A stretch of DNA of 64,000 bases from an uncultured Oscillospiraceae bacterium (GTDB lineage Bacteria; Bacillota; Clostridia; Oscillospirales; Oscillospiraceae), in assembly GCA_910578505.1 (NCBI GenBank), contig CAJTPV010000005.1:53568-117567 (forward strand). The letters are read 5' to 3'. The notes beneath the pieces were generated by a model. That model was not told the DNA's origin. It worked only from the letters and a program-made list of their open reading frames with translations, and did not search any database. The translations under genes were made by a program, and so were the position numbers. Position 1 is the first letter of the stretch; every line of letters starts with the position of its first letter. Positions 23,576-33,564 of the stretch are shown here, in pieces.

Positions 23576-24166
23576 ATGGAACTGAGAGACAGTATCACAA
23601 AAGAAAACCTCCTGCGGGCCTTCGCCGGGGAGAGCCAGGCCAGAAACCGCTACACCTTCGCCGCCGACGTCTGCTGCCAGAACAAAATGCAGGCTCTGGA
23701 GCAGGTGTTCCTCTACACCGCCGGCCAGGAGAAAGAGCACGCGGAAATCTACTATAACCACCTGGTCAAGGGCGGCTGCGAGAACATCACCATCACCGCC
23801 AACTACCCCATCGACCTGTCCCAGCAGCCGCTGAAGCTGCTGGAGCTGGCCCGGGAGCACGAGATGGACGAGTTCGACGACATCTACCCCGCCTTCGCCC
23901 AGAAGGCGGAGGAAGAGGGCTTTATGGAGATCGCCCGCCACTTCCGCCAGATCGCCGCCATCGAGAAGGTCCACGCGGACCGGTTCGACCGCTTCGCCCA
24001 ATATATGCGGGAGAACAAGCTCTATATCAGCGACGTGGACACCGGCTGGATCTGCCTCAACTGCGGCCATGTGCTGTATGGGACCAAGGCGCCCACCAAG
24101 TGCCCGGTCTGCGACCACGACCAGGGGTACTTTATCCGCCTGGAGCTGTCCCCCTACGAGAGATGA
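23576..24166 (+). CDS. rbr: Rubrerythrin
   Basis: A 196-residue peroxide-scavenging di-iron protein. Residues 1-145 are the ferritin-like bundle with FAGESQARNRYTFAA, AGQEKEHAEIYYNHL (ExxH) and AAIEKVHADRF (second ExxH). Residues 155-196 are a rubredoxin domain with WICLNCGHV and CPVCDHDQGYF, four Cys for one iron. It detoxifies H2O2 with electrons from rubredoxin or a NADH reductase in anaerobes. The ATG at 23576 has AAAGGAGC upstream. Confidence 0.96.
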   Translation: MELRDSITKENLLRAFAGESQARNRYTFAADVCCQNKMQALEQVFLYTAGQEKEHAEIYYNHLVKGGCENITITANYPIDLSQQPLKLLELAREHEMDEFDDIYPAFAQKAEEEGFMEIARHFRQIAAIEKVHADRFDRFAQYMRENKLYISDVDTGWICLNCGHVLYGTKAPTKCPVCDHDQGYFIRLELSPYER

Positions 24167-24168
24167 CC

Positions 24169-24206
24169 CAAAGCGGCGGCTGGATTTCCGGCCGCCGCTT
24201 TGTCAT
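24169..24206 (+). terminator. Terminator of rubrerythrin
   Basis: CAAAGCGGCGGC (24169-24180) pairs with GCCGCCGCTTTG (24191-24202), three bases after the stop. Confidence 0.75.
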
Positions 24207-24364
24207 AAAAACGTCATATTACCTACTTGCGGAAATATGCGGGGTCTGGTATAATGATTCCAAATGCAGGGGAAGGGGGATTGTTTGCCTGTCCGGAGCT
24301 TTTTCGCGGACGCTTACCAATTGGCGAATACATAGAATTTTTATTTTTAAGGAGGAAAGACCCA

Positions 24365-27300
24365 ATGAGAAAAAGAGCGCTGTCAGCTTTGCTGGCCTTC
24401 TGTATGGCGCTGACACTGCTGCCGGGGACGGCGTTGGCTTCCGAGGCAGATGGAAAGATTGCACTGACTGCGGGCTGCCATGAGAAATGGATCGACCGCC
24501 TGGACCTGCCTGATTACGCGAAAAACCTTTATAGCGTACTGGAAGAGGCTGCGGACGGAGACGGCGTCAATGACTACCTGATCGATGACAAGTATGCAAA
24601 CCTGAAAGCGAGTGATGTCATCCCCTTAGAAGATTTAGCTCAGGCGAACGTTCAGATTGGGGACTATGTCAAAGTGCATCTCACGACGACTAGCGGCCCT
24701 ATGACGATGGGCGGAATTTTGGTGGACACACGTCAAAGCGCCACTAATAACGAAACACAGTATTGCTACAATTGCATAAGTTTGGCAGAAAACGCCTTTG
24801 ATCGAGATCATGCGGAGGTTTTCTGGAGAAAGGGCACTGGCGTTGCATATTCAGTAGGCTATGGTGGGCAGCGGTACTATTTTTCGCTGCTGTATTACGA
24901 ATATGGCGATCAGGGCATCCGTGCTATTGCGGAAGATGAAGAGGTCTTCCCTGCCCCTGAGTTCTTTTTTACAACGGGCAGCCATGCGCCGGAATCGGCC
25001 ATTCAGCTTCTGGATGACAAACCCAAGGATTATACAAATCGCAACACTGACGAGAGCGGAAATCTCTACACAGAGGCATCCATCAAAGCAACAATTGCTG
25101 AGAGAGACCGCCTTGTGCAAAACATTATTGGCACGATTCAGGGTACAACCAGATACGACCAGGTAAAAGGGCTGAATCTCTGGCTGACACAGCACAATGT
25201 GTACAATAGTATCGTAGCAGATGCAGACCCGGATTCGGATAACGCGGGAGCATCTAAAACAGCGTGGGAGTGCATCAGCGCTTTGCGGGGACGCAGCGGC
25301 GCAATTGGCCCGGTCTGCCAGGGTTATACAAAGGCGTTCCATGTCCTCTGTGATGAACTGGGCATCCCCTGTGTGGATACCTTTGGTAATATCCGCAACG
25401 ATCCCGATGCCTACCATACATGGAACTATGTCCAGATGGACGATGGCATCTGGTATGGCGTAGATGTGACATGGAATGATGTGGGCGATGATGACTATAA
25501 TCCATATTTGCTGGTATATAATGAGCAGATAGTGGATAATGGCATCACATTTATTAAGCATCATCCGGCAACAAACAGACTTTACTACAGCATAGGCGAG
25601 CAGGAAACCACTCTTGATGTCAGAAACGGCCCTGAAGAGGGTCCTAATGCAGCGAAAGGGCCGTACACCCCCGGCGCTCACCAGCCTACGGACATCAGCA
25701 CCGCTGTTGTTACGGTAACGCCCGCGTCTATGGAGTACACCGGTTCCGCTCTGGAACCAGCTGTCACTGTGACGCTTAACGGCGCCGCGCTGCGGGCCGG
25801 CACGGACTACACGGTGTCCTACAGCAACAATACCGAAGTTGGTACGGCCACCGTTACCATCACCGGTAGAGGTCTCTACAGCGGTACTGCTGTGAAAACC
25901 TTCACCATCACGGCCAAGGCGAAGACCACCCCCGCCCTGACGGCGGCGGACATCACTGCCGTTGAGGGCAGCACCCTGACTATCACCGGCACTGCCAAGG
26001 ACGGCGACAAGGACGTGGAGGGCACATGGTCCTTCGTGGACGCGGCCCCCACCGCTGTTGGCAAGCATGAGAACGTAAAGGTCAAGTTTGTCCCCAAGGA
26101 CGCTGAGACCTACAACGAGGCGGAGACCACTATCACCGTGACTATCACCGCCAAGCCTGCGGAGAAGGTCACCCCCGTCCTGACAGCGGAGAACATCACC
26201 GCTGTTGTGGGCAGTGAGCTCGTCATCACCGGTACCGCCAAGGACGGCGACAAGGTCGTGGAGGGTACCTGGTCCTTCGTGGGCGCAGCCCCCACTGCTG
26301 TTGGGACATACAGAGGCGTAAAGGTCAAGTTTGTCCCCGCTGACACTGCGGCCTATAACGAGGCGGAGACTGCCATTACCGTCACCATCACCCCCGCCCC
26401 CGTGGAGCCGGTGGCTCCCACTGTGACGGTGCAGGATATCACCGTCGATTACACCGGAACGCCTGTGGCGGATTCCGCCATCCGCGGCACGGCTAATGTG
26501 CCCGGCAGATGGTCCTTTGTGGGCGCGGTTCCCACTGCGGTGGGCGTCCACACGGTCACGGTCCGCTTCACCCCCAGCAATACCGTCAATTATCTCACTG
26601 TGGAGAAGGCCATCACCCTGACCATCAACCGGGCCAGCCAGGCGCTGGTCATCACCAGCCCCGCTGTTGTCCGCTATGACAGCCGGCTGACCCTCACCAC
26701 CAACAGCCCCGCCGGCCTGGTGACCTACACCGTGACCGACGGCACCGGCAGGGCCGAGATTGCCGGCGATGTGCTCACGCCGCTGGCTGTGGGTACGGTG
26801 ACCGTTACCGCCAACCGCGCCGCCACGGAGACCCTGGACGCGGCTTCCGCCACGCAGGTCATCACCATCGAGCCGGTGCCTGTGGACCAGATCGATGTCC
26901 CCAGCGGCAGCTATCCCGACCTCATCATCACCGATGGCCGCGCCTCCAGCTTTGCTGTCGACGTGACGCGGGCTATGACCTACAGACACCTGTATGAGAC
27001 CCTGTTCAACAGAGGTGAGCTGCGGCTGGCCCGGACCGGCGCGGATATGTCCATGTCCCTGGAGGAGATCAACCCCTACGACACCTACCTGCTGGAGTGG
27101 TGGCCCAACAGCACCACCAGGCTGGAAATCACCGTCAATCCCCGCGAGAATGAGGAAAACTACATCTCCATCAACACCAGCGACGGCGGCGGCGTCATCC
27201 CCAATGTCCGCCGGGCCGAGACCGGCGAGCGGGTGATCCTGTACGTCCATCCGGAGGCCGGCTATGAGATGGACAGCCTCACCGTCACCGACGGGCGGGG

Positions 27301-27991
27301 CCGTCAGATCAGCTGCCGGAGCCTGGGCAATGACAGCTACAGCTTCAGCATGCCCGCCTCCCGCGTCAACGTGGATGTGGACTTCGTCAAGAGCCAGCCC
27401 AACGCGCCGGCGGAGGACGACATCTATAACCAGCCCTTCACCGGCCTGGGTACGCCGGGCATCTCCGGCATCGTGCTCAACCCCGCCGCCATGCCCTTCA
27501 CCGACGTGAAAGGCCCGGATTGGTTCTACAACTACGTAGAGTACATGTGGAAGCACTACCTGATGAGCGGCACCTCCGAGACCCGCTTTGATCCCAACGT
27601 CACCACCAGCCGCGCCATGATCTGGACCATTATGGCCAGAATGAACAATGTCCGCACGGACATCAATCCCGGCAGCACCTGGTACGAGAAGGGAATGCTG
27701 TGGGCCATGGAGAAGGGCATCACCGACGGCAGCAACGCCATGGGCGACATCACCCGTGAGCAGCTGGCCACCATGCTCTGGCGCAACGCGGGCAGCCCCG
27801 CCGCAGGCGGCGACCTGAGCCGCTTCAGCGACGCCGGCAGCGTCAGCGCCTACGCCCTGAACGCGGTCCGCTGGGCCGCCGGCAACGGCATTCTCTCCGG
27901 CATCAACGGCCGGATCGAGCCCCAGGGCACCGCGACCCGCGCCCAGGTAGCGGCCATGATCGCCCGCTACGGCGACAAGACCGTGCGGTAA
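24365..27991 (+). CDS. Secreted transglutaminase-like protein with Ig-like repeats and SLH domains
   Basis: A 1208-residue cell-surface protein. It has a signal peptide (MRKRALSALLAFCMALTLLP then GTALA). Residues about 220-410 are a transglutaminase-like protease fold with the triad Cys (VCQGYTKAFH), His (YHTWNYVQM) and Asp (DVTWND). Residues about 440-520 are an Ig-like module; 520-840 hold Ig-like repeats (TGTAKDGDKDVEGTWSFV and TGTAKDGDKVVEGTWSFV are near copies). Near the C-terminus two to three S-layer homology motifs (FTDVKGPDWFYNYVEYMW, GMLWAMEKGITDG, AVRWAAGNGILSG) would bind the cell wall. The ATG at 24365 has AAGGAGG. The first 1.3 kb looks AT-richer than the rest. Confidence 0.9.
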   Translation: MRKRALSALLAFCMALTLLPGTALASEADGKIALTAGCHEKWIDRLDLPDYAKNLYSVLEEAADGDGVNDYLIDDKYANLKASDVIPLEDLAQANVQIGDYVKVHLTTTSGPMTMGGILVDTRQSATNNETQYCYNCISLAENAFDRDHAEVFWRKGTGVAYSVGYGGQRYYFSLLYYEYGDQGIRAIAEDEEVFPAPEFFFTTGSHAPESAIQLLDDKPKDYTNRNTDESGNLYTEASIKATIAERDRLVQNIIGTIQGTTRYDQVKGLNLWLTQHNVYNSIVADADPDSDNAGASKTAWECISALRGRSGAIGPVCQGYTKAFHVLCDELGIPCVDTFGNIRNDPDAYHTWNYVQMDDGIWYGVDVTWNDVGDDDYNPYLLVYNEQIVDNGITFIKHHPATNRLYYSIGEQETTLDVRNGPEEGPNAAKGPYTPGAHQPTDISTAVVTVTPASMEYTGSALEPAVTVTLNGAALRAGTDYTVSYSNNTEVGTATVTITGRGLYSGTAVKTFTITAKAKTTPALTAADITAVEGSTLTITGTAKDGDKDVEGTWSFVDAAPTAVGKHENVKVKFVPKDAETYNEAETTITVTITAKPAEKVTPVLTAENITAVVGSELVITGTAKDGDKVVEGTWSFVGAAPTAVGTYRGVKVKFVPADTAAYNEAETAITVTITPAPVEPVAPTVTVQDITVDYTGTPVADSAIRGTANVPGRWSFVGAVPTAVGVHTVTVRFTPSNTVNYLTVEKAITLTINRASQALVITSPAVVRYDSRLTLTTNSPAGLVTYTVTDGTGRAEIAGDVLTPLAVGTVTVTANRAATETLDAASATQVITIEPVPVDQIDVPSGSYPDLIITDGRASSFAVDVTRAMTYRHLYETLFNRGELRLARTGADMSMSLEEINPYDTYLLEWWPNSTTRLEITVNPRENEENYISINTSDGGGVIPNVRRAETGERVILYVHPEAGYEMDSLTVTDGRGRQISCRSLGNDSYSFSMPASRVNVDVDFVKSQPNAPAEDDIYNQPFTGLGTPGISGIVLNPAAMPFTDVKGPDWFYNYVEYMWKHYLMSGTSETRFDPNVTTSRAMIWTIMARMNNVRTDINPGSTWYEKGMLWAMEKGITDGSNAMGDITREQLATMLWRNAGSPAAGGDLSRFSDAGSVSAYALNAVRWAAGNGILSGINGRIEPQGTATRAQVAAMIARYGDKTVR

Positions 27992-28030
27992 CCCGTCCCC
28001 CCCTTACCCGAAGCACAAAAGCCTATAAGG

Positions 28031-28066
28031 AGGCCCCCGGCGCAGCCGCGCCGGGGGCCTTTCGTC
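28031..28066. terminator. Bidirectional terminator between the SLH protein and obgE
   Basis: A 13-bp perfect stem (AGGCCCCCGGCGC at 28031-28043, GCGCCGGGGGCCT at 28048-28060) with an AGCC loop, then TTCGT. It lies between convergent stops at 27991 and 28070. Confidence 0.85.
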
Positions 28067-28069
28067 CGC

Positions 28070-29350
<1,281 letters not shown>

Positions 29351-29440
29351 ACAGGTTCCTTTCTTTGTGCATAATCTCTGGTGGCTCTGTGGCATGTATT
29401 GTATCCGATTTCCCCCGAAAAATCAAGAAGCCCCTGGGCC

Positions 29441-30196
29441 TTAGAAACCGGGGATCTTCAGCCTCTTCTCCAGCAGCACGCGGCCAAAGCAGACAAGGCT
29501 CCGGCCGCTGTCCGGACCCAGCACCACGTCGGCGTCCGCACGGTCCCGGTTCAGGGAGAAGAGGTACACCATGCCCAGCCGGTCCCGGACGTACTGCTTG
29601 CACAGCATGTCCCCGTCCACGCAGAAGATGCCTACGTCCCCGTTGGACAGGGGGTCCCGGTTGACGTAGACAATGGAGCCGTCCGCGATGACCGGCTCCA
29701 TGGAGTCCCCCTGGATGCGCACTGCGAATTCCGCCCCGCGGGGGACTGCGCCGGTGACGTCGATGAGGTCAAAGTCCGACCCAAACACCGGCGCGGCGTA
29801 GCCCGCCGCCGCCGGGCTGCGGTAGAGGGGGATCTGACGGGTCTCCTCCGCCGGGGCCGCGGCGGCCTGCCAGTCGGACTGGCAGGCGCACAGGGCGTCC
29901 GCCACGGCCTGGAGGGCCTGCCGGCCCCCGGTGTCCAGCTCCCGGTATTTGTTCAGCAGCTGCAGCTCCTCCGGCCCGCAGGCGGGGCCCTTGTTCTCAA
30001 AGTCGTCCTGGTAGAGGTAGTTGGGGTCCACGTCCAGCACGGAGAACAGCCGCAGCAACACATCCTCCCGCATGGCGTTGTGCCCGGTCTCGTAGTTGCT
30101 GACCGCCGAGAGACTCACGCCCAGCGCTTTGGCCAGCTCGCCCTGGCTGATGCCCAATTCTTTTCGCCGCGTCCGCAGCCTCTGCCCAAAGCTCAT
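29441..30196 (-). CDS. XRE-family repressor with S24 (LexA/CI-like) self-cleavage domain
   Basis: A 251-residue regulator. Residues 5-60 are an XRE HTH (RTRRKELGISQGELAKALGVS). From about 125 an S24 peptidase domain follows: candidate cleavage site Ala-Gly in SPAAAGYAAPV, nucleophile Ser in IQGDSMEPVI, and Lys in GDMLCKQYV. Such proteins are LexA/CI-like switches released by RecA-ssDNA or other signals. No prophage lies beside it, so it may be a chromosomal stress regulator or a relic. Its promoter holds a palindrome suited to autorepression. Confidence 0.9.
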   Translation of the reverse strand: MSFGQRLRTRRKELGISQGELAKALGVSLSAVSNYETGHNAMREDVLLRLFSVLDVDPNYLYQDDFENKGPACGPEELQLLNKYRELDTGGRQALQAVADALCACQSDWQAAAAPAEETRQIPLYRSPAAAGYAAPVFGSDFDLIDVTGAVPRGAEFAVRIQGDSMEPVIADGSIVYVNRDPLSNGDVGIFCVDGDMLCKQYVRDRLGMVYLFSLNRDRADADVVLGPDSGRSLVCFGRVLLEKRLKIPGF

Positions 30197-30211
30197 AGCG
30201 CGTCCTCCTGT

Positions 30212-30254
30212 GGTATAATGGGATCAGTATACCGAAAATCCACCAAAAAATCAA
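30212..30254 (-). promoter_or_regulatory. Promoter and operator of the XRE-S24 repressor
   Basis: On the minus strand TTGATT (30254-30249), 17 bases and TATACT (30231-30226). The inverted repeat GGTATA-N10-TATACC (30212-30233) overlaps the -10, a good site for autorepression. Confidence 0.7.
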
Positions 30255-30315
30255 CCTCCGCCCGATTTTCTGCCGGGAATTCCCCGCCCGCCGGCCCCGC
30301 GCCTGCGGCGAAGGC

Positions 30316-30348
30316 GATTCATTTGCGATTCATTAACGATTCATTTGC
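30316..30348 (+). repeat. Three tandem 11-bp repeats upstream of the SCIFF promoter
   Basis: GATTCATTTGC, GATTCATTAAC and GATTCATTTGC stand head to tail (30316-30326, 30327-30337, 30338-30348), ending nine bases before the -35 box. The period of one helical turn puts all three on one face of DNA, as in activator arrays. No protein is known to bind here. Confidence 0.8.
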
Positions 30349-30357
30349 GCGGGAATC

Positions 30358-30386
30358 TTGACAATCCCCTCCGGGTATGGTATCCT
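30358..30386 (+). promoter_or_regulatory. Promoter of the SCIFF operon
   Basis: TTGACA (30358-30363), 17 bases, TATCCT (30381-30386), directly downstream of the tandem repeats. Confidence 0.8.
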
Positions 30387-30448
30387 TATTGCACTTTAAA
30401 AAGGCGCTGCTGCGGCCCAAACCGCGGCGGCCAGATAGGAGAATCACT

Positions 30449-30595
30449 ATGGAGCGCATCAAGACCCTTGAAACCCGCGATTTGAATAAGAGCGTGCAGA
30501 CCGGCGGCTGCGGCGAATGCCAGACCTCCTGCCAGTCCGCCTGCAAGACCTCCTGCGGCGTGGCGAACCAGCCCTGCGAGAACGCCAACAAGTAA
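30449..30595 (+). CDS. scfA: SCIFF peptide (six cysteines in forty-five residues), RiPP precursor
   Basis: A 48-residue peptide, MERIKTLETRDLNKSVQTGG as leader and six Cys at 21, 24, 28, 32, 36 and 43. This is the SCIFF family, almost universal in Clostridia. The neighbouring radical-SAM enzyme forms a Cys-sulfur to alpha-carbon thioether (sactionine-type or related) bridge in it. The biological role of the product is not settled. The ATG at 30449 follows AGGAGAATCACT. A strong terminator separates it from its maturase gene. Confidence 0.96.
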   Translation: MERIKTLETRDLNKSVQTGGCGECQTSCQSACKTSCGVANQPCENANK

Positions 30596-30633
30596 GGGCG
30601 GCCAATCGCTCTGTTCTGCGCGGTATCACCAAG

Positions 30634-30679
30634 TTTTCCGCCCGGTAACGGTTTCGTGTGCCGGGCGGAAAATTTTTTT
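30634..30679 (+). terminator. Intrinsic terminator/attenuator between scfA and scfB
   Basis: TTTTCCGCCCGG (30634-30645) pairs with CCGGGCGGAAAA (30661-30672), followed by TTTTTTT. It should make the precursor mRNA much more abundant than the maturase mRNA. Confidence 0.9.
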
Positions 30680-30699
30680 GACGGGAGGAAAAAAAGAAC

Positions 30700-32076
30700 A
30701 TGGTCCATCAATACCAATTAAACGGCTACAATATTGTCCTGGATACCTGCTCCGGCTCCATCCACGTGGTGGACGATGTGGCCTATGACGCCATCGCCCT
30801 CTACAAGGAGCGGCCTGCGGAGGAGATCGTCTCCCGGCTGCTGGAGAAATACGGCTCCCGCCCCGACGTGACGGCGGAGGAGCTCCGCGCCTGCCTGGAG
30901 GACATCCGGGCCCTGGAGACGGCGGGGAAGCTCTACTCCCCCGACACCTTCCAGCCCCTGGCCGCTGACTTCAAAAACCGCAGCGCCGTGGTCAAGGCCC
31001 TGTGCCTCCACGTGGCCCACACCTGCAACCTCAACTGCGCCTACTGCTTTGCCAGCCAGGGCAAGTACCACGGCGACCGGGCCCTGATGTCCTTCGAGGT
31101 GGGCCGGCGGGCCCTGGACTTCCTCATGGAGAACTCCGGCAGCCGGGTGAACCTGGAGGTGGACTTTTTCGGCGGCGAGCCGCTGATGAACTGGGATGTC
31201 ATCAAGGACCTGGTGGCCTACGCCCGGGGCCAGGAGGGACCGCGCGGGAAAAAGTTCCGCTTTACCCTCACCACCAACGGCATGCTCATCGACGACGACG
31301 TCATCGACTTTGCCAACCGGGAGATGCACAATGTGGTCCTCAGCCTGGACGGGCGGAAGGAGACCCACGACCGCCTGCGGGTGGATTACGCCGGGCAGGG
31401 CAGCTATGAGCGCATCGTCCCCAAATTTCAGGAGCTGGTCCGCCGCCGGGGCGGCAAGGGGTACTACATGCGGGGCACCTTTACCCACGCCAACTCCGAT
31501 TTTACCAGGGATCTGTTCCATATGGCGGACCTGGGCTTTGACCAGCTGAGCATGGAGCCGGTGGTCTGCGCGCCCGACGATCCCGCCGCCCTGACGGAGG
31601 AGGACCTGCCCATCGTCCTGGAGCAGTATGAGATTCTGGCGAAGGAGATGCTGAAGCGGGAGCGGGAGGGGCGGCCCATCACCTTCTACCACTACATGCT
31701 GGATCTGACCGGGGGGCCGTGCATCTACAAGCGCATCTCCGGCTGCGGCTCCGGCACGGAGTACATGGCGGTGACCCCCTGGGGCGACCTGTACCCCTGC
31801 CACCAGTTTGTAGGGGAGGAGGCGTACAAGCTGGGGGATATCTGGCAGGGCGTCACCAACACGGCAGTACAGGACGAATTCAAGTCCTGCAACGCCTACG
31901 CCCGCCCCGAGTGCGCGGACTGCTGGGCCAGGCTCTACTGCTCCGGCGGCTGCGCGGCCAACGCCTACCACGCCTCCGGCTCCATCAAGGGCGTGTACGA
32001 GTACGGCTGTAAGCTGTTTCGCAAGCGGATCGAGTGCGCCATCATGATGAAGGCGGCTCAGGCGGAGCAGGCATGA
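30700..32076 (+). CDS. scfB: SCIFF maturase, radical SAM/SPASM thioether-forming enzyme
   Basis: A 458-residue enzyme. Residues 1-90 resemble a peptide-recognition (RRE-like) segment. The radical-SAM cluster motif CNLNCAYCF lies near 108-116; FFGGEPLMNWD (SAM-binding GGEP) and LTTNGMLID follow. From about 345 the SPASM region has Cys in GPCIYKRISGCGSG, YPCHQFVG, SCNAYARPECADCWARLYCSGGC, holding two auxiliary [4Fe-4S] clusters. It installs thioether bridges in SCIFF. The ATG at 30700 has GGGAGG. Its stop overlaps the next start (ATGA). Confidence 0.96.
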   Translation: MVHQYQLNGYNIVLDTCSGSIHVVDDVAYDAIALYKERPAEEIVSRLLEKYGSRPDVTAEELRACLEDIRALETAGKLYSPDTFQPLAADFKNRSAVVKALCLHVAHTCNLNCAYCFASQGKYHGDRALMSFEVGRRALDFLMENSGSRVNLEVDFFGGEPLMNWDVIKDLVAYARGQEGPRGKKFRFTLTTNGMLIDDDVIDFANREMHNVVLSLDGRKETHDRLRVDYAGQGSYERIVPKFQELVRRRGGKGYYMRGTFTHANSDFTRDLFHMADLGFDQLSMEPVVCAPDDPAALTEEDLPIVLEQYEILAKEMLKREREGRPITFYHYMLDLTGGPCIYKRISGCGSGTEYMAVTPWGDLYPCHQFVGEEAYKLGDIWQGVTNTAVQDEFKSCNAYARPECADCWARLYCSGGCAANAYHASGSIKGVYEYGCKLFRKRIECAIMMKAAQAEQA

Positions 32077-33413
32077 CCACGCCGATCGCGGACTTTGTCC
32101 GGGCCTACGCGGCCTCCGGCACGGCGCGGCTGCACATGCCGGGCCACAAGGGGGTCTCATTTTTGGGCTGCGAGGCCCTGGACCTGACGGAGATCCACGG
32201 GGCGGACTCCCTCTATGAGGCGGCGGGCATCATTGCGGAGAGCGAGGCCAACGCCGCGGCCCTCTTCGGCTCCGCCCGGACCTTTTTTTCCACGGAGGGG
32301 TCCTCCCAGTGCATCCGGGCCATGCTGGCCCTGGCCCTGTGGAACGCGGGCACGCCGCCGGGGAAGCGCCCCCTGGTGGCGGCGGGGCGGAACGTCCACA
32401 AGGCGTTTCTGTACGCCGCCGCCCTGCTGGACTTCGACGTCCTCTGGCTCTGGCCGGAGGAGCCGTCCCCCTCCCTCTGCGCCTGCGGCGTGACGCCGGA
32501 GGGCCTGGAGCGGGCGCTGGCCGGGGCCCGTCCGGCGGCGGTGTATGTGACCAGCCCGGACTATCTGGGCGGGCAGTGCGATATCGCCGCCCTGGCGGAA
32601 ACGGTCCACCGCCGGGGCGTGCCGCTGCTGGTGGACAACGCCCATGGGGCATACCTCCACTTCCTGCCGGCCCCGGCCCACCCCATGGACCTGGGGGCCG
32701 ACCTGTGCTGCGACAGCGCCCACAAGACCCTGCCGGTCCTCACCGGCGGCGCGTATCTGCACGTAGGCGCCGGAGCCCCCGCCGCCTTCCGGCAGGAGGG
32801 ACGCCGGGCGCTGGCCCTGTTCGGCTCCACCAGCCCGTCCTATCTGATTCTGCAGTCCCTGGACCTGTGCAGCCGGTATCTGGCCGGGGGCTACCCCGCC
32901 CGCCTGGCGGAGACGGCGGACTGGCTCTCAGCGGCCCGAAAGCAGCTGCGGCGGAACGGCTGGGCGGTGTGGGACACGGACCCCCTGAAGCTGACCGTCG
33001 ACTGCGCCGCCTCCGGCTGGGATGGCCGCGCATTGGCCCGGAAACTGCGATCGGGAGGCGTCGAGTGCGAATACTGCGACCAGGACGACCTGGTCCTGAT
33101 GTGGACGCCGGAAAACAGCGGGGCCGATTACCGCCGGCTGCTGGACGCCCTGGGGAGGAACCAAGGGCGGCCCCGGCAGCGCCTCCCCCTTCCGGCGGCG
33201 GCAGGGGAGCAGGCGTGCACCATCCGGGAGGCCATGTTCAGCCCCTGGGAGCGGGTACCCGCCGCCGCGTCCACAGGCCGGGTCTGCGGCGCGCCAACCG
33301 TGGGCTGCCCCCCGGCGGTGCCCATCGCCATGGCCGGCGAGCGCATCACGCCGGCGGCGGCGGCGCTCTTCGGGCGGTACGGCGCGGCTTCGGTGGAGGT
33401 GCTGCGGGGTTGA
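32073..33413 (+). CDS. Orn/Lys/Arg decarboxylase-like PLP enzyme
   Basis: A 446-residue fold-type I PLP protein of the Orn/Lys/Arg decarboxylase major-domain family. HMPGHKGVSFLGCEA near the N-terminus, FFSTEGSSQCIRAML, VDNAHGAYLHF (ring Asp, His) and CDSAHKTLPVLTGGAYL (Schiff-base Lys) are visible; the C-terminal part is short. The length matches small Clostridial members often called lysine decarboxylase or aminotransferase; the true substrate is unclear. It overlaps scfB by four bases, so it is co-translated with the SCIFF maturase, either by chance or because of a functional tie. Confidence 0.85.
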   Translation: MTTPIADFVRAYAASGTARLHMPGHKGVSFLGCEALDLTEIHGADSLYEAAGIIAESEANAAALFGSARTFFSTEGSSQCIRAMLALALWNAGTPPGKRPLVAAGRNVHKAFLYAAALLDFDVLWLWPEEPSPSLCACGVTPEGLERALAGARPAAVYVTSPDYLGGQCDIAALAETVHRRGVPLLVDNAHGAYLHFLPAPAHPMDLGADLCCDSAHKTLPVLTGGAYLHVGAGAPAAFRQEGRRALALFGSTSPSYLILQSLDLCSRYLAGGYPARLAETADWLSAARKQLRRNGWAVWDTDPLKLTVDCAASGWDGRALARKLRSGGVECEYCDQDDLVLMWTPENSGADYRRLLDALGRNQGRPRQRLPLPAAAGEQACTIREAMFSPWERVPAAASTGRVCGAPTVGCPPAVPIAMAGERITPAAAALFGRYGAASVEVLRG

Positions 33414-33478
33414 CAACGACGGCGGAAGGGTAACAAAAACTCCATTTTTATTTTCTGGCGGGAATGGGCGCAAAATAA

Positions 33479-33507
33479 TTGACAAGGGAACTATTGGATG
33501 CTATACT
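33479..33507 (+). promoter_or_regulatory. Consensus promoter of the orphan HTH gene
   Basis: TTGACA (33479-33484), 17 bases, TATACT (33502-33507). It is a near-consensus sigma-A-type promoter. Confidence 0.75.
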
Positions 33508-33564
33508 ATCACCGTGCAAGCCGAATTCCTGGAAAAACTGGAAAGAAATGGAGAAGATTGACAG

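Noticed and set aside
29441..30196. S24 repressor as a sign of a prophage
   Set aside because: No integrase, capsid, terminase or lysis gene is near; both neighbours are chromosomal (obgE, scfA).
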